30,344 bases of DNA from JBLHRE01 sp047625765 (lineage in GTDB: Bacteria > Bacteroidota > Bacteroidia > Flavobacteriales > JBLHRE01): positions 1-30,344 of the forward strand of contig JBLHRE010000003.1 in assembly GCA_047625765.1 (NCBI GenBank). Reading direction: 5' to 3'. This document shows positions 14,147-23,068 of this stretch, one piece after another. A model generated the notes under the pieces. That model saw only the letters and a list, made by a program, of their open reading frames with translations, did no database searches and was not told the DNA's origin. Made by a program: the position numbers and the translations under genes. The number at the start of each line of letters is the position of its first letter. The first letter of the stretch is position 1.

Positions 14147-14184
14147 TAATTATTAATTGTGAATTATTAATTATTAATAGTTGG
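14147..14184. repeat. Solo copy of the four-helix-bundle cassette repeat
   Basis: It reads TAATTATTAATTGTGAATT and then ATTAATTATTAATAGTTGG. The first 14 bases equal the outer end of the repeat at 8459-8494, and TTAATTATTAAT recurs in both, but here no gene is attached. The remaining sequence to 14387 is low-complexity, with three CAATAAC copies (14326-14383) and no gene. Confidence 0.5.
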
Positions 14185-14387
14185 AGGAACGAGAAGAGAG
14201 TTTGAGAAGCGAGTTTGCGGTTTGAGACATGAGTCTTGAGTTACTCCCTCCGTACTTTGTATTACGGATGTTTAAAAGTTTGAGATTAGAGTTTGGAAAC
14301 CCAATTTTCCACTAAACCACTAGTTCAATAACTAATTATCTAAATGTCTCATTAGCTCAATAACCAAAAACCCCAATAACTAAATAG

Positions 14388-15941
14388 TTACACTGTCTTA
14401 GCAATCGCTTCAGCACATCTTTCACCATCTATAGCAGCAGAAACAATTCCTCCGGCATATCCAGCGCCTTCGGCACAGGGGTACAATCCTTCTATTTGAG
14501 GGTGTACTAATGTCTCTTTATCTCTTGGAATTCTTACCGGTGATGAGGTACGTGATTCAACGCCTAAAATTTGTGCTTGATTGGTAAAATAGCCATGCAT
14601 TTTCTTTCCAAAGGATTGGAAGCTTTTTTGTAGTCTTCCGCTGATTTGCTTTGGAAGAATTTCGTGCAATGGAGCAGATGTTAATCCTGGTTGGTAGCTT
14701 GTTTCATTCAGCATTCCGGAAGATTTTCTATTGAAAAAATCGACCATTCTTTGAGCCGGGGCAGCTTGTGTTTCTCCGCCAGCTTTCCATGCTGCTTTTT
14801 CTACAGCTTGCTGGTATCGCAATCCTGCCAAAGGGCCATGTGATGCATACTCTTGCATGTCTTCAACTTCAATTGCTACCACCATTCCAGAGTTCGCGAA
14901 AACAGAATCTCTTTTAGAAGGAGACATTCCGTTTACCACTACTTCGCCAGGGGCCGTTGCCGAAGGAACGATGAAACCACCGGGGCACATACAAAAGGAA
15001 TAAACTCCACGGCCGTTTACATTATTTACTACCGAGTAAGAAGCAGCAGGTAAAAAGTCGCCTCTTTCGGTGCAATGGTATTGTATAGAATCAATTATAG
15101 GTTGTGGATGCTCTATTCGAACCCCCATTGCAAAAGGTTTTGCTTCAATCAAGATTCCTTTTTCATGTAGCAATTCGTAGATGTCTCTTGCCGAATGGCC
15201 CGTTGCTAAAATGACTCCTTTACCTGTGATTTTGTCGCCAGAAGCAGTAACAACACCCGTCATTTTGCTTCCTTCAAGAATAAAGTCGGTAACCTTAGTG
15301 TTGAAATGTATTTCGCCACCAGCATTAAGGATAGATTCGTTTAATGAGGTAACCAATTGTGGCAGTTTATTGGTTCCGATATGAGGATGTGCATCAATAA
15401 GAATATTTTCTGATGCACCATGAGCAACCATAGATTCTAGTACTTTTCTTACATCACCTCTCTTTGTAGAGCGCGTATACAATTTACCATCAGAATAAGT
15501 TCCTGCTCCACCTTCGCCAAAACAATAGTTTGATTCTGGGTTGACCACATGATCTTGGTTAATGGCCTTTAAATCGCGTCTTCTATTTCGTACATCTTGC
15601 CCACGTTCCAAAACAATTGGCTTAATACCCAACTCAATCAAACGCAAGGCTGCAAAAATTCCTGCTGGCCCTCCTCCTACAATAATTACTTCTGCGGCTT
15701 TATCCACTTTAGGGTACTTAGGCATTGCAATAACATCTTCGGGAACCTCTTCGCCAACGTAAACTTCAAATTTCATTTCATACACAACGCGCTTCTTCCT
15801 TGCGTCAATAGACCTTCTTACTAGTTTAATGCCAGAGATTTCATCCGATTGTATTTCAAGCTTTCGGGCAATTGCATTTATCTGTGCTTTTCTATCGAAG
15901 GCACGGTCTGGAGTAAGGCTAATTTGGACGTCTTTTTGCAT
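14388..15941 (-). CDS. FAD-dependent dehydrogenase-like protein (COG2509)
   Basis: A 517-residue flavoprotein. An N-terminal helper domain (about 1-80, with the basic stretch RRSIDARKKRVVYEMKFEV) precedes the FAD-binding Rossmann motif VIIVGGGPAGIFAALRLIE (about 85-103). Later come EGGAGTYSDGKLYTR, the second nucleotide-binding stretch GVILATGHSARDIYELL, and CMCPGGFIVPSATAPGEVV. The C-terminal YPCAEGAGYAGGIVSAAID closes the FAD site. This is the uncharacterised COG2509 family found in many bacteria; the substrate is unknown. A TACTTTTG -7 element ends only five bases before the ATG, so the mRNA is probably leaderless or nearly so. Confidence 0.9.
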   Translation of the reverse strand: MQKDVQISLTPDRAFDRKAQINAIARKLEIQSDEISGIKLVRRSIDARKKRVVYEMKFEVYVGEEVPEDVIAMPKYPKVDKAAEVIIVGGGPAGIFAALRLIELGIKPIVLERGQDVRNRRRDLKAINQDHVVNPESNYCFGEGGAGTYSDGKLYTRSTKRGDVRKVLESMVAHGASENILIDAHPHIGTNKLPQLVTSLNESILNAGGEIHFNTKVTDFILEGSKMTGVVTASGDKITGKGVILATGHSARDIYELLHEKGILIEAKPFAMGVRIEHPQPIIDSIQYHCTERGDFLPAASYSVVNNVNGRGVYSFCMCPGGFIVPSATAPGEVVVNGMSPSKRDSVFANSGMVVAIEVEDMQEYASHGPLAGLRYQQAVEKAAWKAGGETQAAPAQRMVDFFNRKSSGMLNETSYQPGLTSAPLHEILPKQISGRLQKSFQSFGKKMHGYFTNQAQILGVESRTSSPVRIPRDKETLVHPQIEGLYPCAEGAGYAGGIVSAAIDGERCAEAIAKTV

Positions 15942-15945
15942 TTGG

Positions 15946-15953
15946 CAAAAGTA
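15946..15953 (-). promoter_or_regulatory. -7 element TACTTTTG next to the COG2509 start codon
   Basis: A full TAnnTTTG match on the minus strand. Only four bases (15945-15942) lie between it and the ATG at 15941-15939, so transcription would begin at or next to the start codon. Confidence 0.55.
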
Positions 15954-15998
15954 GCGTAAAATCCATTGGAAAAAATAGGCCAGTTATACGGATATTTA

Positions 15999-16412
15999 TT
16001 AATCGCAGTAAGGGCTTTCTTGCGTATTTTGATTTGGTTCTGCCACACCATCAGTAAACATATCTGGGAAGGCACAATTCGAACAGCATTTTAACTCTAT
16101 TGGATTGTAAACATAGGTGCGTTGGTCGTAAACAGTGATCGAACAATCTATATTAATAGTCCTACCACTGTAATTGCATTTCAGAGATAGATCATACACA
16201 ACAAACCCCGAACTGGGAATTTCTCATTTTTATTTGAGTGTTGGATTGTTTGTGTTTAGATATACGGTACCTACTTTAATGTTGGTCACTTTTAGTTCGA
16301 AATTGGTAATAAGACATGCTTCATTGTAATGTAGCTTTAGTATATCATTTAATTTATCATTGTTTTTGGGGATGATGTATTAGTTGCCATTGTTAAAGAC
16401 TACCGGGTTATA
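15999..16412 (-). pseudogene. Decayed protein gene with several in-frame stops
   Basis: One minus-strand frame reads like protein throughout. From 16412 it gives YNPVVFNNGN, stop, YIIPKNNDKLNDILKLHYNE, then ACLITNFELKVTNIKVGTVY and LNTNNPTLK. Two stops follow, then EIPSSGFVVYDLSLKCNYSG and a cysteine-rich tail with ELKCCSNCAFPDMF, ending at 15999. In-frame stops are TAA 16382-16380, TAA 16232-16230 and TGA 16226-16224. A short GTG-started frame (16199-15999, 66 codons) could still be read. Upstream, 16413-16530 holds more broken coding-like pieces. The family is not recognised. The unit explains most of the 682-bp gap 15942-16623. Confidence 0.5.
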
Positions 16413-16623
16413 TCAACAGGCCTTGCTAAAAACAATAAGTCGTTCTCTATTGCAGGAAAAAAGCATCAAACCCAAACAGAGAAAAAGAACGTATTTCAGG
16501 AACAGATTCATCTACTAAAAAGGCCTTTGAAATGATTTGTGTTGCTAATTAATTATGGATATTTGATTGTTGTCAAAAAACAAATATTTTGGCGCAAAAA
16601 ACATATCAGATAAAATATAAAAT

Positions 16624-18054
16624 ATGAAGTTTAACACCCTTTTTATTATTGGAGGATTAGCTTTTTCCTTGCTAATTATTTCTTGTAGTTCTTTTCATCA
16701 GCAAACAGCAAAATCATATGATGTACAAGATTCAATAATCATTCGTAAGATTTATGATGAAAGTTTAGTTAAAGGCCAGGCTTATGAAAATCTAAAGGTT
16801 TTGTGTAAGGAAATCGGATCTAGATTGAGTGGTTCGGAAGGTGCAGAAAAAGCAGTGGATTGGACTTATGAACTGATGAAAGGATATGGCTTTGACACCG
16901 TATACAAACAAGCCGTAATGGTGCCACATTGGGTGAGAGGAAATAAAGAGTTTGCCTACTTTCAAAGTGGTTTTGCAACGCAAGAAGTTCCTGTAACCGC
17001 ATTGGGTGGTTCTATTGCTACGACCAAAGAAGGCATTACTGCTGGAATTATTGAAGTGCAGAATTTTGAGCAACTCAAAAAAATGGACCCTTCCAAAGTA
17101 AAGGGGAACATTGTGTTTTTTAACAGACCGATGGATGCAAAGCAGATTGAAACTTTTAAGGCTTACGGAGGATGTGTGGACCAGAGAGGTTCTGGTGCAG
17201 CAGAGGCCGCAAAAATGGGAGCGGTTGCTACTATTGTGCGTTCCATGAATTTACGTCTAGACGATTATCCCCATGCAGGAGGTATGTCTTATCAAGAAGG
17301 TGTGAAAAAAGTTCCTGCTGCAGCCATTAGCACTAATGGAGCAGAAGCTTTAAGTAAAGCAATCAAGGAAAATAGTGATACCAAATTTCATTTAATTTTA
17401 AGCTGTAAAACTTTACCTGATGTAGAATCTTACAATGTAATTGCAGAATTGAGAGGAACAGAATTCCCTGATGAATTTATGGTTGTTGGAGGACATTTAG
17501 ATTCTTGGGACAAAGGCGAAGGTGCGCATGACGATGGAGCAGGAGTGGTACAATCTATTGAGGTATTACGCATATTTAAAAAGTTGGGCATCAAACCAAA
17601 AAGAAGTTTAAGAACTGTTTTGTTTATGAACGAGGAAAACGGAGCAAAAGGTGCTTACGCTTATGCCGATATCGCCAAAAAATCCAACGAAAAACATATT
17701 GCTGCTATAGAATCTGATAGGGGAGGTTTTGCTCCCAGAGGTTTTAGTGTTCAAGGAAATGCCCAAGAAGTAGCGCACATTAAGCAATGGTCGGGTTTAT
17801 TAAAACCATACTTTTTAGAGAAGATTGAAGCTGGTTTTGGCGGAGTAGATATTGGTCCCTTGAAAGAACAAGGAACCATGTTGATTGGTTATTATCCTGA
17901 CCCACAGCGTTATTTTATACACCATCATGCAGATACCGATGTATTTGAAGCGGTGGATGAAAGAGAGTTGGAATTGGGAGCAGCATCAATTACCTCATTA
18001 TTTTATTTGTTAGACAGGTACGGAGTGCCACAAAAAAACTTGAATGTACAGTAG
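16624..18054 (+). CDS. M28-family zinc peptidase lipoprotein with PA domain (carboxypeptidase Q-like)
   Basis: A 476-residue lipoprotein. The signal peptide ends in lipobox I-I-S-C21, so it is anchored in an envelope membrane. A protease-associated insert (about 130-270) lies inside the peptidase domain. The two-zinc site is seen in GGHLDSWDKGEGAHDDGAG (His, then Asp of HDD), MNEENG (catalytic and ligand glutamates), ESDRGG and the late HHHADTD. This arrangement matches plasma glutamate carboxypeptidase (CPQ), which removes residues from short peptides. Its last 11 bases overlap the start of the UbiD-family gene, so the two are translated together. No clear -7 element is seen upstream. Confidence 0.92.
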   Translation: MKFNTLFIIGGLAFSLLIISCSSFHQQTAKSYDVQDSIIIRKIYDESLVKGQAYENLKVLCKEIGSRLSGSEGAEKAVDWTYELMKGYGFDTVYKQAVMVPHWVRGNKEFAYFQSGFATQEVPVTALGGSIATTKEGITAGIIEVQNFEQLKKMDPSKVKGNIVFFNRPMDAKQIETFKAYGGCVDQRGSGAAEAAKMGAVATIVRSMNLRLDDYPHAGGMSYQEGVKKVPAAAISTNGAEALSKAIKENSDTKFHLILSCKTLPDVESYNVIAELRGTEFPDEFMVVGGHLDSWDKGEGAHDDGAGVVQSIEVLRIFKKLGIKPKRSLRTVLFMNEENGAKGAYAYADIAKKSNEKHIAAIESDRGGFAPRGFSVQGNAQEVAHIKQWSGLLKPYFLEKIEAGFGGVDIGPLKEQGTMLIGYYPDPQRYFIHHHADTDVFEAVDERELELGAASITSLFYLLDRYGVPQKNLNVQ

Positions 18055-19879
18055 TCTCGAAGAATGTGTACTCGATTTAGAAAAGCATGGACATTTAATA
18101 AGAATCACCGAAGAGGTTGATCCATATTTAGAATTAGCAGCGATCCACAGACGTGTCTATACCGCAAATGGCCCCGCTCTGCTGTTCGAAAATCTGAAAG
18201 GTTGTGAGTTTCGCGCAGCCTCCAATTTGTATGGCTCTTTGGAGCGGAGCAAATTTATGTTTAGAGATAGCTTTAAGCAAGTGCAGCAAATGATTGAATT
18301 GAAAGGCAATCCAATGCAGGCTTTAAAAAAGCCTTGGAGCTATGCTTCAACTGCAATGGTTGCAACCAAAGCTTTTCCGAAAAAGGTAAGCAAAGGCCCT
18401 GTTGCTTATCAAGAAACTACCATCGATAAATTGCCGCAACTACACAGTTGGCCCATGGATGGAGGAGCTTTTGTAACCTTGCCGCAAGTATATACCGAAG
18501 ATGCAGATAAACCAGGAGTAATGGCTTCTAATCTGGGAATGTATCGCATTCAACTTTCTGGCAATGATTATATCCCAAACAAAGAGATTGGCTTGCATTA
18601 CCAAATCCACAGAGGAATCGGAGTGCATCAGTCGAAAGCCAATGCTTTAGGGAAACCTTTAAAAGTGAGCATTTTTGTTGGTGGGCCTCCATCGCATACC
18701 CTATCAGCGGTAATGCCATTGCCAGAAGGAATAAGCGAATTGACATTTGCTGGGGCATTAGGAAATAGACGTTTCAGGTATATGGTAAAAGAGGGTTATA
18801 CCCTTTCTGCTGATGCTGATTTTGTGATTTGTGGTGAAGTATATCCACAAGAAAATAAACCAGAAGGTCCTTTTGGCGATCATTTGGGATATTACAGTTT
18901 GCAGCACGATTTCCCTTTAATGAAAGTACATAAAGTGTATCACCGTAAAAATGCCATTTGGCCTTTTACCGTGGTCGGTCGTCCTCCTCAAGAAGACACC
19001 AGTTTTGGTGCTTTGATTCACGAATTAACGGGGGCAGCAATACCTCAAGAATTGCCAGGGGTACATGCCGTTCATGCCGTTGATGCTGCAGGGGTACATC
19101 CTTTGCTGTTTGCTGTGGGTAGCGAACGTTATACGCCATTTTTAAAGGAGAGAAAACCTCAGGAAATACTGACTTTGTCGAATGCTATTTTAGGTTTTGG
19201 ACAATTATCATTGGCGAAATATTTGTTCATCGCAGCTAAAGAAGATTTCCCTGAAATTGATATTCATGAGCCGATCTCTTATTTGAGTCATATTTTGGAG
19301 CGTATGGATTTAACTAGAGATGTACATTTCCATACCAATACTACCATGGACACCTTAGACTATAGTGGCGATGGATTAAACTCCGGGTCTAAGGTTGTTT
19401 TTGCAGCTGCTGGTGCCAAGCTTAGAGATTTAGGAACACGTTTGCCTGAGGGTCTAAATCTACCCGAATATGTAGTCGCTTATCACTTCGTACAACCTGG
19501 AGTTTTGGCCATTCAATTGAAGTCTTTTGACACGAAAGAAAATGCACAAAAAGAGATTGCAGCTCTTGGTGAAATATTAAAAGAGAAAGAGGCTTTATTA
19601 AAAGGATTCCCTCTTATTGTTTTATGTGATGATAGCGCCTTTGTAGCCGAAACAACCAATAACTTTTTATGGGTAACCTTTACCCGAAGTAACCCTTCAC
19701 ACGATATTTATGGAGTAGGCGAATCCATTCAAAATAAACATTGGGGATGTACAGGTTCGCTTATGATTGATGCGCGCATAAAACCGCATCACTCACCACC
19801 GTTGATCACAGATCCTGAAATTGAAAAACGGGTTGATGCTTTGGGGGAAGCAGGAGGTTCTTTGGAAGGAATAATATAA
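18044..19879 (+). CDS. UbiD-family (prenylated-FMN-dependent) decarboxylase
   Basis: A 611-residue protein of the UbiD family, which uses prenylated FMN (made by UbiX, not in this window) to decarboxylate aromatic or alpha,beta-unsaturated acids. Conserved blocks seen are ASNLGMYRIQL, GLHYQIHRGIG, VGGPPSHTLSAVMPLPEG, and EGPFGDHLGYYSL with the acidic residues of the catalytic triad. The C-terminal part has IKPHHSPPLITDPEIEKRVD. The 611-residue length matches the long Bacteroidota group often labelled menaquinone-type decarboxylase, but the substrate cannot be told here. It begins inside the M28 peptidase gene and ends at a strong bidirectional terminator. Confidence 0.88.
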   Translation: MYSSLEECVLDLEKHGHLIRITEEVDPYLELAAIHRRVYTANGPALLFENLKGCEFRAASNLYGSLERSKFMFRDSFKQVQQMIELKGNPMQALKKPWSYASTAMVATKAFPKKVSKGPVAYQETTIDKLPQLHSWPMDGGAFVTLPQVYTEDADKPGVMASNLGMYRIQLSGNDYIPNKEIGLHYQIHRGIGVHQSKANALGKPLKVSIFVGGPPSHTLSAVMPLPEGISELTFAGALGNRRFRYMVKEGYTLSADADFVICGEVYPQENKPEGPFGDHLGYYSLQHDFPLMKVHKVYHRKNAIWPFTVVGRPPQEDTSFGALIHELTGAAIPQELPGVHAVHAVDAAGVHPLLFAVGSERYTPFLKERKPQEILTLSNAILGFGQLSLAKYLFIAAKEDFPEIDIHEPISYLSHILERMDLTRDVHFHTNTTMDTLDYSGDGLNSGSKVVFAAAGAKLRDLGTRLPEGLNLPEYVVAYHFVQPGVLAIQLKSFDTKENAQKEIAALGEILKEKEALLKGFPLIVLCDDSAFVAETTNNFLWVTFTRSNPSHDIYGVGESIQNKHWGCTGSLMIDARIKPHHSPPLITDPEIEKRVDALGEAGGSLEGII

Positions 19880-19880
19880 A

Positions 19881-19920
19881 TTAATAAAAAAGCCCAGCAT
19901 TCGCTGGGCTTTTTTATTAA
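19881..19920. terminator. Bidirectional terminator between the UbiD-family and M1 genes
   Basis: A perfect 18-bp stem, 19881-19898 with 19903-19920, has loop ATTC. The GCCCAGC/GCTGGGC core is flanked by A6 and T6, so both strands have a U tract. It contains the stop codon of the minus-strand aminopeptidase gene. Confidence 0.95.
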
Positions 19921-22283
19921 TGGATGATTTCTATTTTTTCTTGATGTGATCCTATCCGTAAGATGTAGGAACCTGACGGTAAATGCTGCATGTTGATTTT
20001 AATAGAGGAGGAGGTTGCCAATTTGTTGATCACCTCTTTACCTTGAATGTCATACAGTTGAATGTTAGTTTGAGGTAGAACATTTTCTATTTGTATGAAG
20101 TTGGTTGTAGGATTAGGGAATACCTTGATACTTTGTACAGTCGCTTCATTAATACCAATAGTACTTACACCATTTGCAAAAGTATATTGTCCAGGCAACA
20201 CCTTAGTCATGCTCATTCGTCCAATTCCATTGGTACTACTTCCCATTACGTTTTTAGTGTAATTCCAGTATTCGGTCCAATCATCTTGGGCATCATAACG
20301 GTACATCAATAAGATGCTATCCTCAGTAACTGCGGCTAAATCGCCATCCAATGGAAAATCACCTCGGCTATCATAAAATACAGTGGTGCTCGCGTCAAAT
20401 TCTTCACCTATAAATCCTTCTACTGTCCAATAACGCGATGTAGAAAGTCGGTAGCCTTTCGTATTGTTTTTGATTGGATCCGGATATGTTAAGTGCTGCT
20501 CAATTCTTACCAGAGCGGAATCTCCACCAATGTCGCTAACATTTAAACTCATGCCTGCATCAGAAAAAGAAGTAGAGCCTAAAGATTTGATTACATGCTC
20601 GTTCTCTAAAACAGCTTGGCAGATTTCATTGTTTCTGTTCACGATTACCCAATCCGCTTCGAAAGGGATGGTAATGCTTGTGTTCCAAGAATAACTATCC
20701 ACTTTTACAGTATCCATGAAAATTTCTCCAGATTGCTTTAAAAAGGTCAAAACAATTTTTGTTTCATGATGTGGTTGAGGCGCATAAGACCCTTTTTGTC
20801 GCACAAAAACTTGATGCTCAAAAGAAGGGCCAGAAGAAATAATATTTACCGAATCAATGCTGAAATGTGCAAAGCCACCACTAAATACATATCCATTAAA
20901 AAAGGCATCGCTGTTATATGTAGAGTTGTTATTAATGTATACTCTTAGGTCGTCACTACTCACATGTTGGAATTTGTTTGCTTCCAAAAATCCTTTCATG
21001 GTGCTGAAAAAGGCTGCATCTCCCATTTGAGATCTTAAGGTATGTACTACCGATGCTCCTTTATTATAGACGTGTTTTCCATAGGTGTTTTCATGGGGGA
21101 TTCCGCTAATTGGAAGGTAAGCTCCTTCTTCTTTATGTGCATTTTTAAGGACATCAAAGTGGTTGGCTTCTACTGCATCTAAATAGGTTTGCTTGTCGTA
21201 AACGGATTCTAAAAATAGATGAGAACAAAACTCAGCAAAGCCTTCATTCAGCCACATATCCTCAGCAGTTTCGCAGGTCACCAAGTTTCCCCACCAATGA
21301 TGGGCCAATTCGTGTGCCATAATGTTTTCGTAGGTCAGGTTTCCATTTACGATAGAAATAGGATAAGCAATAGAAGTTGGATGTTCCATAGCCCCAACAG
21401 TTGTAAGATTGTAGCCTACCTTGTTCCAAGAGTATGCTCCAAAAGCAGCTTCAAAAGCTTGAAAGGTTTTTTCTAAGTTGGCAAAGGAGTTTTTCAGTTT
21501 GGTGGTGTCTGCAGGTTTGGCAACCAACTCCACAGGCATTGGGCCATTCTCTCCATTTATGGTTTGATGAACAGTGGCATAATTGGATGCGGCAATAGAA
21601 GCTAAATAAGTTGGAATTTCTTCTTCCAATTCCCAAGTACGAACCAGAGTATCGCCTGCTAAGCTTGTTTCGTTTGTTAGCGCGCCATTACAATGAGAGA
21701 GATATCCGTTGGCTGTTTTTATATGGAAAGTATAAGAGGCTCTTTCGACAAAGTTGTCGAAACATGGATGCCAAACACGACCGTAACTGTGTGGATTGTC
21801 TGAGAAGGCTACACCTAAATTATAGGCATACCCACTTTCAAAATAAAAACCTCCAAAACCTGAAGGGTCCTCATCGGGTGTTCCACCATAATATACCGTA
21901 ATATTCTCTGGATTGCCAATAGTCCACAGACCTGTTACATCTATTCTTATAATGGCTGCAGTATGCGAGTAAGACAATTGCTGCCCGTTCCAAACAATAG
22001 AGTCAACGGCTAATGCTTGCAGGTCTAATGTAAGGTTATTGCTGTTTAATTTGGGTTCAAGGCTAATAGAACAAAACCCTTTCAATTGCTTGTTCTGGGT
22101 ATCCGTAATGTCCAAAGTAACCTCATACGATTGTATATCGAAGGTGTCGCTTCTCGCATTAAAGTTGATATTGGGAACTTGCTGTTTTTGTAGTGGCCAG
22201 CTCGATTTATAACTTTTGCAATTGTCTTGTGCTACAAGTGCTAAAGAAAAAACGATGGCAAGGCTGCAAAATAATAGTCTCAT
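19917..22283 (-). CDS. Secreted M1-family metallo-aminopeptidase with type IX sorting domain
   Basis: A 788-residue exported peptidase. An N-terminal signal peptide (LLFCSLAIVFSLALVAQ) is followed by an M1 beta-domain. The gluzincin site is HELAHHWWG with the downstream ligand in WLNEGFAEF (about 325-355). The last roughly 75 residues are a Por-type C-terminal domain: IKVFPNPTTNFIQIENV, then IQLYDIQGKEVI and LPSGSYILRI. That domain directs secretion by the type IX system, with cleavage and surface attachment or release. The exopeptidase GxMEN motif is seen in degenerate form as VGAMEHPTS. It is the last gene of the minus-strand series after rlmB, 41 bp downstream. Confidence 0.94.
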   Translation of the reverse strand: MRLLFCSLAIVFSLALVAQDNCKSYKSSWPLQKQQVPNINFNARSDTFDIQSYEVTLDITDTQNKQLKGFCSISLEPKLNSNNLTLDLQALAVDSIVWNGQQLSYSHTAAIIRIDVTGLWTIGNPENITVYYGGTPDEDPSGFGGFYFESGYAYNLGVAFSDNPHSYGRVWHPCFDNFVERASYTFHIKTANGYLSHCNGALTNETSLAGDTLVRTWELEEEIPTYLASIAASNYATVHQTINGENGPMPVELVAKPADTTKLKNSFANLEKTFQAFEAAFGAYSWNKVGYNLTTVGAMEHPTSIAYPISIVNGNLTYENIMAHELAHHWWGNLVTCETAEDMWLNEGFAEFCSHLFLESVYDKQTYLDAVEANHFDVLKNAHKEEGAYLPISGIPHENTYGKHVYNKGASVVHTLRSQMGDAAFFSTMKGFLEANKFQHVSSDDLRVYINNNSTYNSDAFFNGYVFSGGFAHFSIDSVNIISSGPSFEHQVFVRQKGSYAPQPHHETKIVLTFLKQSGEIFMDTVKVDSYSWNTSITIPFEADWVIVNRNNEICQAVLENEHVIKSLGSTSFSDAGMSLNVSDIGGDSALVRIEQHLTYPDPIKNNTKGYRLSTSRYWTVEGFIGEEFDASTTVFYDSRGDFPLDGDLAAVTEDSILLMYRYDAQDDWTEYWNYTKNVMGSSTNGIGRMSMTKVLPGQYTFANGVSTIGINEATVQSIKVFPNPTTNFIQIENVLPQTNIQLYDIQGKEVINKLATSSSIKINMQHLPSGSYILRIGSHQEKIEIIH

Positions 22284-22324
22284 AGGGCTTGTGATTTGGA
22301 GCCCTAAAGTACCTAAATTTTGTT

Positions 22325-23068
22325 TTAAGAAATGAGGCCTCTTTGTCTCACTGCTTCATAAATAATTAAACCAGCAGAAACGGAAACATTTAATGAGCCA
22401 ATTTCCCCCGCCATTGGAATTTTCGCCTTGTCGTTAACTAGTTTTAAGAAGGCTGGAGAAATACCATCTTCTTCAGAACCCATAATGATTGCAGTAGGTT
22501 CTACCATGTTTACTTCAAAAATAGATTGATCTCCTTTTTCTGTACACCCCACAATGCGGAGGCCACTTTCTTGAAGGAATTTAATTACATAATCTAAGTA
22601 CTGTTCGCGACAAACAGGAATACGATGTAAAGCACCTGCTGAGGTTTTTACGGCATCGGCATTCATCTGAGCCGAACCTTTTTCTGGTACAATAATGGCA
22701 TCAACCCCTGCACATTCTGCTGTTCTAGCTATGGCACCAAAGTTTCTTACATCAGTAACACGGTCCAAAATCAGAATTAAAGGGATTTTACCCGATTCGT
22801 AAATCTGAGGGAGTAAGTTCTCGATACTATGGTAAGTAATTGGTGATATGAAAGCAAAAACTCCTTGATGCGCCTTACGCGTAAGGCGGTTCATTTTTTC
22901 TAAAGGAACATGCTTGTATATAATGCCTCGCTCACGAACCAACTTCCACAATTCTTTAAATAAATCACTGCTCAAACCTTTTTGAATAAAAAGTTGATCG
23001 ATTTCTTTGCCAGATTCAATGGCTTCGATTACCGGTCTAATACCAAATAGGTGATTGTTGTCGCTCAT
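22325..23068 (-). CDS. rlmB: 23S rRNA (guanosine(2251)-2'-O)-methyltransferase
   Basis: A 247-residue SPOUT methyltransferase that methylates G2251 in the P loop of 23S rRNA. An N-terminal L30e-like substrate-binding domain (about 1-75, NNHLFGIRPVIEAIESGKEI) precedes the trefoil-knot domain. Its three TrmH motifs are LDRVTDVRNFGAIARTAE, IIMGSEEDGIS and IPMAGEIGSLNVSVSAG. The N-terminus fits the family, so the 32-base overlap with the upstream GWxTD gene is genuine. Confidence 0.92.
   Translation of the reverse strand: MSDNNHLFGIRPVIEAIESGKEIDQLFIQKGLSSDLFKELWKLVRERGIIYKHVPLEKMNRLTRKAHQGVFAFISPITYHSIENLLPQIYESGKIPLILILDRVTDVRNFGAIARTAECAGVDAIIVPEKGSAQMNADAVKTSAGALHRIPVCREQYLDYVIKFLQESGLRIVGCTEKGDQSIFEVNMVEPTAIIMGSEEDGISPAFLKLVNDKAKIPMAGEIGSLNVSVSAGLIIYEAVRQRGLIS

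Noticed and set aside
14326..14383. Three CAATAAC copies as a possible CRISPR or iteron array
   Set aside because: The copies are short and unevenly spaced in low-complexity AT-rich DNA, with no cas or rep gene nearby.
15878..16075. 65-codon minus-strand frame across the COG2509 start
   Set aside because: It overlaps the flavoprotein start and the better-supported remnant frame; no recognisable features.
22284..22305. AGGGCT/AGCCCT inverted repeat before the M1 gene as an operator
   Set aside because: Arms of only six bases in a 41-bp gap inside a probable operon; no supporting evidence.
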